Part shown: one piece after another, positions 1 through 10,170 of the stretch | Layout of the letters: each line of letters starts with the position of its first letter | Position numbering within the stretch: position 1 is the stretch's first letter | The notes under the pieces: model-generated | The model's input: only the letters and a program-made list of their open reading frames with translations | Told to the model about the DNA's origin: nothing | Database searches by the model: none | Made by a program: the position numbers and the translations under genes | Source: Hysterangium stoloniferum | Lineage: Eukaryota > Basidiomycota > Agaricomycetes > Hysterangiales > Hysterangiaceae | Reading direction: 5' to 3' | NCBI GenBank assembly: GCA_015178975.1 | Contig: WHVD01000140.1 | Span: 124,001-188,000, forward strand | Length of the DNA stretch: 64,000 bases

Positions 1-285
1 GAATAACTGAGGGTGATAACTACAAAAAAGGAAACAGTCCTCAGTATATATGGGCATAGGTGAGACATAGAATAAATGGATCATCAAAGGATAAAGGGAC
101 ATATCAGAGTATAACCAGATAGTACAAGTATAATTTGACAGGGGCTGTAGCAGGGTTTGATTGCCATGAGGGTGTACATCAGTGTTCGGGTTTACTGATG
201 GTGGCTGATATGAAGATGTGACAATAACTTGAGGTGATAGTGTTGTTGGCTATCTTCGGGTTGCGACACAGTTGTAACACCAGCC
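1..285 (+). repeat. 3' part of an LTR of the gypsy-A family
   Basis: This aligns by eye with the second half of the LTR at 18462-19165, sharing blocks such as 'aaccagatagtac' and an end of the form 'gttgtaaca' against 'cggtcataaca'. CpGs present in the 18-19 kb copy are mostly TpG or CpA here, so this is an older, decayed copy. The window starts inside it. Confidence 0.75.
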
Positions 286-862
286 CTTATTCTCAAGGAA
301 TAGTTGATTATTTGCTAAAAGAGTTACACATAGTTCTTTTGAACCATTCAATAATCAAAATAAACATTGATTTTAGTTGCTTAAGCTTAATAGTGCAACT
401 AATTAATCTATAGTATTTAAATTATGGGACCTTTGATTATTTTATTGTTGAAGCTCTGTGACACTATAGTATAGATTGAGCTATCTGAGAGAAACCCCTA
501 AATACATTACAACTTCCATTATGATATCATAGGCCCTCACCTGACTCAAAGATCTGAGCCACTCAAGTCAGAAGTCATGCCTGGGATGACCAAGAATAAG
601 AGCAAAAGAAGCCGGGTGGCTGAAATGGAAGCCAACCTGGCTGAGTGGCCATGAAAACTACATACAGTTATGCCCCAACTTGTGAATGCATTGTCACATT
701 GTCATCATGTGATTGAAGTAAAATAATGTGCATATATCCAATTATATAATATAACAAAGAACCTGGCCACTCAAAAATAGATAGACTGGCTTACTAAGAA
801 CATATTTTGACCACTCTAGGTTTTGATTACATAATATGATGTCATTCAAAGCCTTGAGTAAG
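286..862. repeat. Rearranged, CpG-depleted remnant of the 1.25-kb solo-LTR family (T)
   Basis: Bases about 286-510 are the reverse complement of roughly 13571-13800. Bases about 520-862 run in direct orientation with roughly 14335-14700, so the copy is internally inverted and deleted. Differences are dominated by C-to-T and G-to-A at CpG: 'gactcgaagatccgaacc' in the intact copy reads 'gactcaaagatctgagcc' here. No gene. Confidence 0.65.
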
Positions 863-968
863 GTAGGCACCATTAGGAACCAGCACCCTTGTGTAATCAA
901 TTACAGAAGTGCCAAGAGTGGCAAAATGTGTGGTTTCAAATCCCAAAAAAAAATTAAAGTGCAGGTGG

Positions 969-1532
969 TGTCAGGGGACCCTCTGTCACAGACCCCAGGG
1001 AGTACCATTTCCTCATCTTATTGAAGTCCCTGAGTCCACAGTCCAAATCCATGCCATTCATCACTTTCCCTCTCCTTCTCATAGTATTAGTATTCCATTG
1101 GGGGAAGGCCCCCTGTTCTGTAATAGGTAGAGTTATTTTTAGACTACTGGGTGCCTATGGGTCACACCTTGCAGGAGAATTCCTTAGACTGTTTCTCTAT
1201 GGATTCCCTCCTGCTAGGTGAGTTAGGTGTTAAGTTTTCGTGGTGCTGTTCCTAGACCGTATAACTTTCCGTTTGTCTGAGTGAGGTGGCAGTACTCGTT
1301 GTAAACGGATAAGGACTAAATAAGTACAAATAGACCTTATGTAACCCATAGTACGCAGTGAATCCCCAATGCTGCGACCCGAGCCCTAATGCTCGCAATC
1401 TGTCGCTAACCCGAAATCCCAGAAAAGTCAACATTAGGTAGTTGCTTGTATATGTATCAGATCTAATATTACTTCAGATTCCCTCCTGCTAGCCAAGTGT
1501 GAGTACCACAGGCAGCAGGGGTTGCCCTAACA
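969..1532 (+). mobile_element. Solo LTR (564 bp) related to the gypsy-B LTR, TSD GGTGG
   Basis: It begins TGTCAGGGGAC and ends GTTGCCCTAACA, matching the start and end style of the gypsy-B LTRs (3006-3240, 8269-8503). It shares the block 'attccttagact...tgctag'. The 5 bp before it (964-968) and after it (1533-1537) are both GGTGG, an exact target duplication. Short ORFs in this stretch are not genes. Confidence 0.8.
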
Positions 1533-1639
1533 GGTGGGGGGGCTACAATAACAGGGGAAGAGTAAAAAAAAGGTATTTAATCATGTCCATACTTTGCATG
1601 GAACTTGTTTTTGAGTTTGCTGAGGATTTTGGGTAGAAG

Positions 1640-2277
1640 GGTCCAGTGTTAAGTTCCGAAACAAAGGATAAGATCCAAGGAAGTCCCACAGAGGTTTCTG
1701 GTAATTATTCCAAACACACTTTCTGGGAATGTCCCATGGAGTCCCTGGGTAATGAGTCTGGGGGTGTTTCCAGGGATATTATAGTACAAGGATTTGTATC
1801 AGAATAATTACCAGAAGTTACTGCTGAGATGGACTTGGCTTCAGCTTAAGTGCTGTGCCCTTGTACACTCATTCAGGTGTCCATATTTCAAGCTGACAGG
1901 ACACCTACAAGGAAGATGTAGATTCCAGAGTTCCCATGGGAGTTCTGGGAATCAAGTGTGCAGACAGACAAGAGGAGTAGAGACTGGATCAGGACATATT
2001 CAGGGTGTAACTAGTTCGAGATTGAAACTGGATTGTAAGTACATGAGTATGGAAGACTTATATAGACTTTGAAATGTAATAATACCAAATCTGGTATTAA
2101 TGAGGGGTAGAACTATTAAACATAAAACAAAAAAAGTAAATACTAAACTGGGAATTTGGGACAGGACAGAATGGAAGTGGAGAATGAATCATGACAGGTC
2201 ATTAGACCATAATGGGAATGGGGCTCTGTTAGAGGGGTTCCAGGAGTCTGGTTGGAGTCCAGTTACTGGTCTGTGAG
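1640..2277 (+). repeat. Decayed LTR remnant of R1 type
   Basis: It carries the shared LTR motif gacttggcttcagctta at 1832-1848. From about 2160 it follows the middle of the R1 solo LTR at 25897-26726 ('atcatgacaggtcatt', 'ggggctctgttagag'). The left edge is uncertain. The right edge stops exactly at a hairpin that joins it to a gag ORF. Bases 1533-1640 show nothing recognisable. Confidence 0.55.
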
Positions 2278-2313
2278 ATACAGAGTGTTGGGTATACACC
2301 CAACACTCTGTAT
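2278..2313. repeat. Perfect 16-bp inverted repeat at an element junction
   Basis: The arms atacagagtgttgggt and acccaacactctgtat are exact complements around a 4-nt loop (atac). The hairpin lies exactly between the decayed LTR on the left and the first readable codon of the gypsy-A gag on the right. Confidence 0.85.
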
Positions 2314-2880
2314 CGTTGTCAGTGGGGCGATCCCGCTCTCCGCCACCAATTCTATGCCAGTCTGCCATCCCACCTTAAAGACAAAGTCTTGAAAGGAGAA
2401 GATGGCAAGCCAAAAACCCTGTCCCGTATGCAGCTCAAAGCTCAAAACGTGGACACACATTATTGGGAACATCATACGGAAGTTGCCCGCGAGACCTCCG
2501 CAGACAAAGTAAACAAGTCCACGGCCAATAAAACCAACAACAACAACTCATCGACCAGCAACCAAAACTCCATGCAATCTGACAAGAAGAACGATAAAAA
2601 GTCTTCTAACAACAACAACAACAACAACAAGGGTCAACAGTCCAGCAAGCAAGCCGGAAATCCCGACCTCACAGGCAAACTCCGACCCGATGGCAAATTG
2701 ACCCCACAGGAAAGACAACATTGTATGGACAATAACCTCTGTCTCTTGTGCAGAAAACTCGGTCATCGAGTCCTGGAATGTCCGCTGGCAAAAGCAAACT
2801 CTGCAAAGGGTCGAACAGCCAAGACCTCCATGGAAACCCCATCGAAGGACAAACTGGCTTCCGACTCAAAAAAAGAGTAA
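2314..2880 (+). pseudogene. Gypsy A gag, 5'-truncated, with one CCHC knuckle
   Basis: The frame is open from 2314, just after the hairpin, to a stop at 2880. It matches the second half of the gypsy-C gag (46.25-46.95 kb): a WGD...HxFY.SLPSHLKD block, then an Asn-rich linker with a run of seven N, then the zinc knuckle CLLCRKLGHRVLEC (C-x2-C-x4-H-x4-C), intact here. Gag coats and packages element RNA in cytoplasmic particles, and the knuckle binds nucleic acid. The N-terminal half is missing, replaced by LTR sequence. After the stop the element continues to 3005, where gypsy B is inserted. The internal ATG near 2389 is not the natural start. Confidence 0.8.
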
Positions 2881-3005
2881 GCAACCTTGCGGACTCCACG
2901 TGGGTTGGGGGTTGCATTGCCTCTCCATGTATTCAAGAGTTTACCCGCCTCAACACATCCGCTCTTTCGCATTCTGATTCATTTTTCGTTAAACTTATGT
3001 CTAAA

Positions 3006-3240
3006 TGTCAGGGGACAACCTTAAGTTTTCCAATTTCACTTCTGACTCTCCTTAATATAGTTTCATAAGTAAATACTGAGGGGAGCACCTTGTTGTTATC
3101 ACATTTTCAAACTCAGCTGCACCTTTAGTTAGTCACCCGCTAGCTGAGGATTCCTTAGACTTTTCCCTTTGGATTTCCTCTGCTAGTACCCTAACTCAGT
3201 CATAGTGCGAGTTAGTGTGGTCTGGAGAGTTGCCCTTACA
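3006..3240 (+). repeat. 5' LTR of gypsy B
   Basis: 235 bp with TG...CA ends, paired with 8269-8503. The internal region follows directly at 3241. No convincing tRNA primer-binding site was identified. Confidence 0.9.
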
Positions 3241-3379
3241 GAAGAAAAGTCTCACATCGAGTGACCGGGATTACCGCTGCTATTTTTCGAACCATATTCA
3301 AGATCGCGAGTTCAAACACTTATACAGATCTATTCGACTTCGAGTTTATGTGCAGTCCCCTTCCCTTATTTTTACCATC

Positions 3380-4461
3380 ATGTCGGCTTCTATGACCGAT
3401 CCTCACCAGGTGCTGGAACAGCACAGTAATGACATTTGCAAACTCCAAACCTCCCAGAAACAAAACACGGACTTGTTGCAGCAAATCCTCCAGCAACTTA
3501 CCATACAGTCACAACTGCCAGCGAATCCTCCACAACCGACAGCATTACCTATGTCGATCCCTTCTGCCACTTCGACAAACTCAGGTCCGAAGTTCCCACT
3601 CCCGAATGCATATGATGGCGATCGATCCAGCGGACACACCTTTTACAATTCATGTCTGTTATACATCAGCATGAATGGATCGAAATTCCAAACGGACGAG
3701 ACAAAGGTACAGTGGGTGGTGTTGTTCATGAAAACTGGCCAAGCTGCCCTTTTTGCGAACTGGCTCATGAAGTCATGGAGTCAAGGAGAGACAGTGCCTT
3801 TGTGGGAGACCTTTGTGCAGACCTTCGAGCGTGAATTCTTTCCAGCTGACGAGGTGGTGATGCCTGTATCAAATTAGAAGGAACGATGTACCATCAAGCC
3901 CGAAGAACCGTCGACAAGTACACTGACGAGTTTCGTGAACTCGTTGACCTTGCAGGTTACAAAGATTCGTTAGCTATCGTAATGAAATATTGACACAGCC
4001 TCTTACCGAATATCCAGACCCAGGTTGCGACAATGGAGAACTGCCTGAAGGACAACAACAAGCAAGGCTGGTACAACACCGCTTCCCACTTTGACCAGAA
4101 CTGAAACATGAATGAAATATTTCGTTCAGCAGGCGTCACCACGTGACTGGTCATACTGAAATCCCCGTCGTTCCTCCGCATCATTCCTCCACATCCTACA
4201 TCGACACTACCCTCCTCTAGGCCAATTGACGTGATGGACGTTGATGCAACCAAAGGCTGCGGCCTTCCTTCAACCCTCTGCTTCGAATGTCGTCAACCGG
4301 GTCACTTCAGTCAAGACTGCCCTCATAAACTGCAGAGGATCCGTTCATTACTCACTAGCCTTGATCAGGAAGGACAGGACATGGCCATGAATATCCTGCT
4401 TGCTGAAGCGGATGTCCGAATTGCTTGTAGTAGGGTGGTTGAAACTGACGATTCTCCGTGA
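3380..4461 (+). pseudogene. Gypsy B gag (frameshifted)
   Basis: The first clear start is ATG at 3380 (MSASMTDPHQ), about 140 bp after the LTR. The N-terminal part contains the retrotransposon gag core (FYNSCLLYI...WVVLFMKTGQAALFANW...FEREFFPADE) up to a stop at 3877. Just before that stop the reading shifts to another frame (MYHQARRTVDKYTDEFRELVDLAG). Several stops follow. The C-terminal part (4231-4461) keeps a zinc knuckle CFECRQPGHFSQDC. It is the structural coat protein of the element, not functional as it stands. The upstream extension of the open frame to 3215 runs through LTR sequence and is not coding. Confidence 0.8.
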
Positions 4462-4505
4462 GGGGCTGATCTACAGCCTGTTTCAGGTTTTCCCGACAGC
4501 AGTGA

Positions 4506-5336
4506 GTGAAGGGTATGCACTCGCTGCCACTTTCAAATAGATTCAGTGTCCTCTCAGTTGATGATGTATGTACAGTTAATACATCTGAACCTCCATTGAG
4601 TGAGGACACTGGAATTCAAGTCATACCTACCCCATCCAAGCCCCCTTCTGTCCATTCACACCGTAGAAGACCAGTTTGGGAACACTGTCTTCCAAAATCT
4701 TTCATTATTGCCTCAACTGCAACTGCCAAATCATTACATCTGAAAGTTGAATTCCAAACTACTGACACTGGTCTCCTCCGATCAACTCGTGCATTGGTTG
4801 ATTGTGGTGCAACTGGTTTGTTCATTGACCGAGACTATGTGCATGAAAATGGAATTGCCACATGATCACTCCTTTACGCAATCCATGTGTACAATGTAGA
4901 TGGGACACCCAATGAAGCAGGTTCAATCACTGAAGTTGCTGAACTGGTCCTCTGTTACAAGGACCACTCAGAGAAGGCATTATTTGCAGTCACCAAGCTT
5001 GGGAAGGAATCCCTTTTGCTTGGTTATACCTGGCTTCGGGATCACAATCCTGAGATAAATTGGCAGACACAAGAAGTCAAGATGACTTGTTGCAACCCAC
5101 ACTGTAAAGAGTGTGAAATCTCAACCCTCCGGGCACGTGAAGAGATCAGATGTTTACAAGCTTGCAGAGATGCCCCAGCCCCAATCTTCACATCGGAGGA
5201 AATAGAAGAGCCAATTCCTGACTTGCTACCTGATCAGTCTGATGAGGTGGAGGACCAAATGGATGACTTGATTGAAGATGGAGATCGGGTATTTGTCACA
5301 GTGCTGCACCCAGAACTGACTCCAAGTCAGATTTGA
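4506..5336 (+). pseudogene. Gypsy B protease and pol N-terminus
   Basis: The retropepsin active-site region reads ALVDCGATGLFID, with the catalytic D in a D-C-G-A variant of D-[ST]-G-A. It continues into the flap region (VYNVDGTPNEAG) and LGYTWLRDHNPEINW, a hallmark of this gypsy clade. TGA codons at 4863-4865 and 5334-5336 interrupt it; at both places relatives commonly have arginine. The protease would cut gag-pol in the particle. Downstream, 5340-5530 encodes the pre-RT segment (VFSKESFD) with a further TGA. Confidence 0.8.
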
Positions 5337-5536
5337 GCATCTGCTACAGTGTCTCAGCAATTAGCAGAGGCTAGTGCAAGGTTCAACACACCAAGTCCAA
5401 AAGGTTTCTGAGATGTTGTCCCAGAGTATCTCCACACCTTTGAAGATGTGTTTTCTAAGGAGTCATTTGATTCTCTACCAGATCGAAAGCCTTGGAACCA
5501 TGCAATTGAACTAATCCCTGATGCAAAATCAATCGA

Positions 5537-8140
5537 TTGAAAGGGGCATGGTATTTCACAAAGCTTGATGTAAGATGGGGCTACAACAATGTTCGCATAA
5601 AAGAGGGGAATGAGTGGAAGGCTGCCTTCCGAACAAATAGAGGGTTGTTTGAACCCTTAGTCATGTTTTTTGGTCTCACTAACAGCCCAGCAACCTTCCA
5701 GACTATGATGAATGATATTTTCTGGGATTTGATTGCTGAAGGAGTCATATGTGTCTACCTGGATGACATCCTCATCTTTACCAAGACACTTGAGGAACAT
5801 CGCTGTGTCCTATTACTGGTCCTTGAGCGTCTTCGTGAGTATAAGCTCTACCTTAAGCCAGAGAAATGTGAGTTCGAAAGAACAAAGATTGAATACCTGG
5901 GCCTAGTCATATCTGAAAACCAAGCAGAGATGGACCCAATCAAGGTGTCAGGTGTGTGTGATTGTCCCACTCCAACTAGCCGGAAAGAGGTACAAGCCTT
6001 CCTTGGGTTTACCAACTTCTATAGGCGATTTATAGCAGATTTCTCCCACCATGCATGACCACTTTTTGACCTCACAAAAAAGGAATCAGCTTGGAGGTGG
6101 ACTATAACAGAGGACCAAGCTTTCATTTTCCTCAAGGATCCGGTTACAAATGCACCAATTCTGACAATGCCCGATGACTCAAAACCATTTTGAGTTGAAG
6201 CTGACTCATCAGACTATGCCACTGGAGCAGTCCTCTCACAACAGCAGGATGATGGAAAGTGGCATCCTGTTGCCTTTTACTCAAAAAGCCTGTCAGCTGT
6301 TGAACACAATTACGAGATCCATGACAAAGAGATGCTTGCAGTCATCCATGCCTTTGATGAGTGGAGACATTTCCTAGAGGGGGCAAGACACTCAGTGGAG
6401 GTGTGGACTGACCACAAAAACCTTGAGTACTTCATGTCCTCAAAGAAGTTAAATCGAAGACAGGCCCAATGGTCCCTGTTCCTGGCACATTTTGATTTCC
6501 AAATGCACCACCGACCAGGACACTCGATGGGCAAAACTGATGCACTCTCTCGCCGGCCTGACCATGGCTCTGGTGAGGGTGACAACTCAGACATAACCCT
6601 ACTTAAACCAGAGTTTTTTGCAATTCGAGCCATAGAGGGTGTGTCAATACATGGGCCAGAACGTGAATTCCTCACTGCTATTCATCAAGGAAATAAGAAG
6701 GGTGAACAGGAGGAAGCAGTGATCACAGCAGTGAAGGAACTCCGAAAATCTGGTGGCCGATCCATCAGATTAATGGAATGGTCAGAGGAGGAGGGACTGG
6801 TATTGTATTGGGGAAAAATATACGTACCAACTGATCCAGAACTGAGGCGTAGAATTGTAAAACAGCATCATGACTCTCGGGTTGCTGGCCATGCAGGATG
6901 ATGGAAGACCTTAGAGCTGATCAGTCGCAATTTTTGGTGGCCAGGCATATCACAGTATATAGGGCAGTATGTCAAGACCTGTGACATTTGTATGCACACC
7001 AAGTTCCAGCATCGAATGCCAATTGGGGAATTACACCCAAATGCCACACCAGAAGATCGATGGGATACAACTAGTGTTGACTTCATAGTTGACCTACCTG
7101 AATCCCAAGGGTGTGGTTCAGTGATGGTGATTGTAGATCTCATGACAAAGTGTGGACACTTCCTACCTACACATAAGACTGTTGACTTTGTTGGTGCAGC
7201 TCAGATCTTTTTCAAGGATGTGTGGAAGCATCATGGACTTCCACAGCAAGTTATCTCAGATTGTGGATCACAGTTTGCAAGTCAATTCACTCGGGAATTA
7301 TACCAACTCCTTGGTATTCAACCAGCCTATTCCACAGCCTACCACCCTCAGGCTGATGGGCAGACTGAATGAGTCAACCAAGAGTTGGAGACATATCTAC
7401 GGATTTTTGTAAATCACTGCCAATCAGACTACGTTGATCTTCTCCCACTTGCAGAATTCCAATATAACAACCATATCCATGCATCTACACAACAGACACC
7501 ATTCATGTTAGACTGTGGACGTCATCCACGAATGGGTTTTGAACCAGACCTTCGATCCAACAAGGTAGAATCAGTAAATGATTTTCAAGATCGAACATGC
7601 TGAAACTCTTGAAGAGGCAAAAGCAGCACTGGCTAAAGCAAAGGATGAGATGACAAAGTACTATAACCGTTGGTGAACCCCAGTACCAAACTTCAAGGCA
7701 GGAGACCAAGTTTTCCTAGATGCCAGTGACATTAAAATGGCCCAGCCCTCAAAGAAGCTTTCACACCTTCGATTAGGGCCATTTAAGGTACTTGAACAGG
7801 TCTCACCAATTGCCTATAGATTGGAACTGCCCAGGTCAATGAATAGACTTCACCCAGTCTTCAATGTGGTGAAATTGACACCAAAGATTGAGGATCCAAT
7901 CATTGGCCACCATGCTAAACCACCACCAGATCCAATAGTGGTAAAGGAGAGATTGAGTATGAGGTTGAGAAGGTATTGGACAGTAGATGGAGATATGGGA
8001 GAATTGAATACTTCATAAAATGGCAAGGTTTTGGCATGGAACATAATAGCTGGGAACCAGGACATAAGGTATTTGCCCCTGCCTTGACAGCAGACTTCCA
8101 CACACAACATCCAGAGGCAGTAACAATCCAGGGCCCTATT
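5537..8140 (+). pseudogene. Gypsy B reverse transcriptase, RNase H, integrase and chromodomain
   Basis: RT motifs: FTKLDVRWGYNNVRI, FGLTNSPATFQ and the catalytic YLDDILIF. RNase H (VEADSSDYATGAVLSQ, DHKNLEYF), integrase (DICMHTKF Zn-finger Cys pair, VDFIVDLP, SDCGSQF, HPQADGQTE) and a C-terminal chromodomain (RIEYFIKWQGF...NSWEP) follow in order. RT lacks a block just before 5537: the text jumps from the pre-RT linker into KGAWYFTKLD, so roughly the first third of RT was deleted. Stops at 6056, 6191, 6899, 7370 and 7674 are all TGA where relatives have Arg. A frameshift separates integrase from the chromodomain near 7960. Dead, but well preserved outside these lesions. Confidence 0.88.
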
Positions 8141-8254
8141 CGAGGATCAAGGCAACCTCCAACCACCACAGTACAAGTGACCCAGATTCCAGGATTTCAA
8201 AAGGTCAAGGCTGGACTCTACTGGCACCAACACCATGTCGGGACACCATACCTT

Positions 8255-8265
8255 AAAAGGGGGGG
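8255..8265 (+). promoter_or_regulatory. Polypurine tract of gypsy B
   Basis: AAAAGGGGGGG sits 3 bp before the 3' LTR. This is the expected plus-strand primer site for Ty3/gypsy reverse transcription. Confidence 0.75.
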
Positions 8266-8268
8266 TGA

Positions 8269-8503
8269 TGTCAGGGGACAATCTTAAGTTTTCCAATTTC
8301 ACTTCTGACTCTTCTTAATATAGTTTCATAAGTAAAGACTGAGGGGAGCACCTTGTTGTTATCACATTTTCAAACTCAGCTGCACCTTTAGTTAGTCACC
8401 CACTAGCTGAGGATTCCTTAGACTTTTCTCTTCGGATTTCCTCTGCTAGTACCCCAACTCAGTCATAGTGTGAGTTAGTGCAGTCTGGAGAGTTGCCCTT
8501 CCA
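8269..8503 (+). repeat. 3' LTR of gypsy B
   Basis: 235 bp, partner of 3006-3240. Gypsy A sequence resumes at 8504. Confidence 0.9.
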
Positions 8504-9846
8504 CTAATATGATTCCAGAATTCATTTTTTCAGCTCTTATAGATTCCGGCTCGACTCATTGTTTTTTAGATACAAAATTCACGCAAAAAAATTTGTTGTC
8601 AACTTATCCGATAAATCCCGTCAGCCTCCGCCTTTTTGATGGCACAAGTAATTCAGTTGTTACCCAAGCTTGTGATTTATCCATCTGTTTCCTGTGTGGA
8701 ACATCTCAATTGGTCACTTTCTATGTGACCCAGTTAGACTCAAGTTTCTCGGTGGTCCTAGGACACAACTGGCTTACCTGCTACAATCTGTTGATTGACT
8801 GGATAGCTAACAGTATAACATTCCGGACCCCCACGGCAGCTGAGGACACTGCACCCATCACGGCCTCCACGGCACCCATCACGGCCTCCACGGCACCCAT
8901 GGCCTTCCTGGCACCTGCAGTCTCGAGGACTCCTGTGATCCCTATGGCACCCATAGCTTCCCCAGAACCCATGGCACCTCCGTCTATTTCTCTGATTAAT
9001 GCTGCAGCTTTATTAGGGCTTCAAAAATGGATGGGTCCCAGGCATTCACTATCAACTTAAAAACTGATGAAGCAACTGGATGTTTTTCAACCCTGGTATC
9101 TGAATCTGAGCAAGCCACTGACCTAGAAGGCATCCCAGAGAAATATCATGACTTCGCAGATGTTTTTAGCAAGTGGAAAGCTGACCGGCTTCCACCCCAT
9201 AGAGAATACAACTTAAAAAATCGATCTCGAAGACAGTGCCCAGCCACCCCTAGGACATATTTACCCACTCTCGTCCATGGAACTCTCTGTGATCCACAAT
9301 TTCCTGGATGAACATTTGTCCATAGGTTTTATCTGACCCTCAAAGTCTCCTTTTGGAGCACCTGTTCTGTTTGTCAGAAAAAAGGATGGATCCCTTAGAC
9401 TATGTGTTGATTTTAGAGGACTCAATGCTGTCACCAAAAAGGATAAGTATCCACTTCCACTTATATCTGATCTGTTTGATGCTCTATGGAATGCCCGTAT
9501 TTACACCAAAATAGATCTCAAATATGCCTATCATTTGGTCTGGATCGCCGTGGGCGACGAATGGAAAACCACTTTTAGAACCCACTATGGGGCCTTCGAG
9601 TGGTTGGTGATGCCCTTTGGACTCACCAATGCTCCATCTGTTTTTCAGCATTTTATCAACAACATTTCCTCCGACATGCTCGATGTATGCGTTATTGTTT
9701 ACTTGGATGACATTATTATCTACTCCGAGGACCCCGCGGAACACACCAAACAAGTCCGTGAAGTTCTCCAGAGACTCAGACAACATGGTTTATTCGTGAA
9801 TGGTAAAAAATGTACTTTTGACACAGACTCTGTGGAATACCTGGGT
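8504..9846 (+). pseudogene. Gypsy A protease and first part of reverse transcriptase
   Basis: The protease shows [16 protein letters not shown] (active site D-S-G) and [17 protein letters not shown], in frame from about 8509 to 9060. A Pro/Ala/Thr-rich linker with short tandem repeats (TAPITAS) follows. A frame change leads into DFADVFSKWKADRLPPH, then [47 protein letters not shown] and the catalytic [11 protein letters not shown]. The frame stays open until GGAATACCTGGGT, where the antisense copia element interrupts. Indels near 9060 and 9250 and a TGA near 9335 prevent a single product. Belongs with 16101-18400. Confidence 0.85.
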
Positions 9847-10149
9847 TGTTGAAACAGTTGAATAACACTTTGCAGAACACCCCTGTGAGTGTGATTGGAA
9901 AGTAAACACTAAGTATATTCAACTGTAAAGACATACCTGTGAGTGTGATTGGAAAGTAAACACTAAGGAGACTTTCCCACACCCACAGTGGACTATACTA
10001 CTAGGTGCTTATCTAAGCACCTATACAGGAGGTATTGACCTAAGGTAACTCAATACTGCACCTACAGTGCTGGGAAAAATACTACAAATATCAGAAAAAT
10101 ATGGAGATCATAATAGACTATGTTAGAGCTGTAGTATCATACTCTAACA
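9847..10149 (-). repeat. 3' LTR of the copia element, with an internal duplication
   Basis: 303 bp, against 253 bp for its partner. The extra length is a second copy of tgtgagtgtgattggaaagt and its flank, about 54 bp, at 9887-9967. A 4-bp indel near 10046 also differs. Otherwise the two LTRs look nearly identical by eye. Confidence 0.88.
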
Positions 10150-10170
10150 CTCCCACCTGATGAGACAGCT

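Larger units (their letters stand above)
3006..8503 (+). mobile_element. Gypsy B: complete-length Ty3/gypsy chromovirus inserted in gypsy A
   Basis: Two 235-bp LTRs (3006-3240 and 8269-8503) begin TGTCAGGGGACA and end CA. I count about 12 differences between them, mostly transitions, so roughly 95% identity. The flanks are CTAAA (3001-3005) and CTAAT (8504-8508), a 5-bp target duplication with one mismatch. The order gag, protease, RT, RNase H, integrase, chromodomain fits a chromovirus. All coding parts are broken. Confidence 0.9.

Noticed and set aside
3215-3379. N-terminal extension of the gypsy B gag
   Set aside because: Begins within the LTR and leader; the gag-like sequence starts at ATG 3380.
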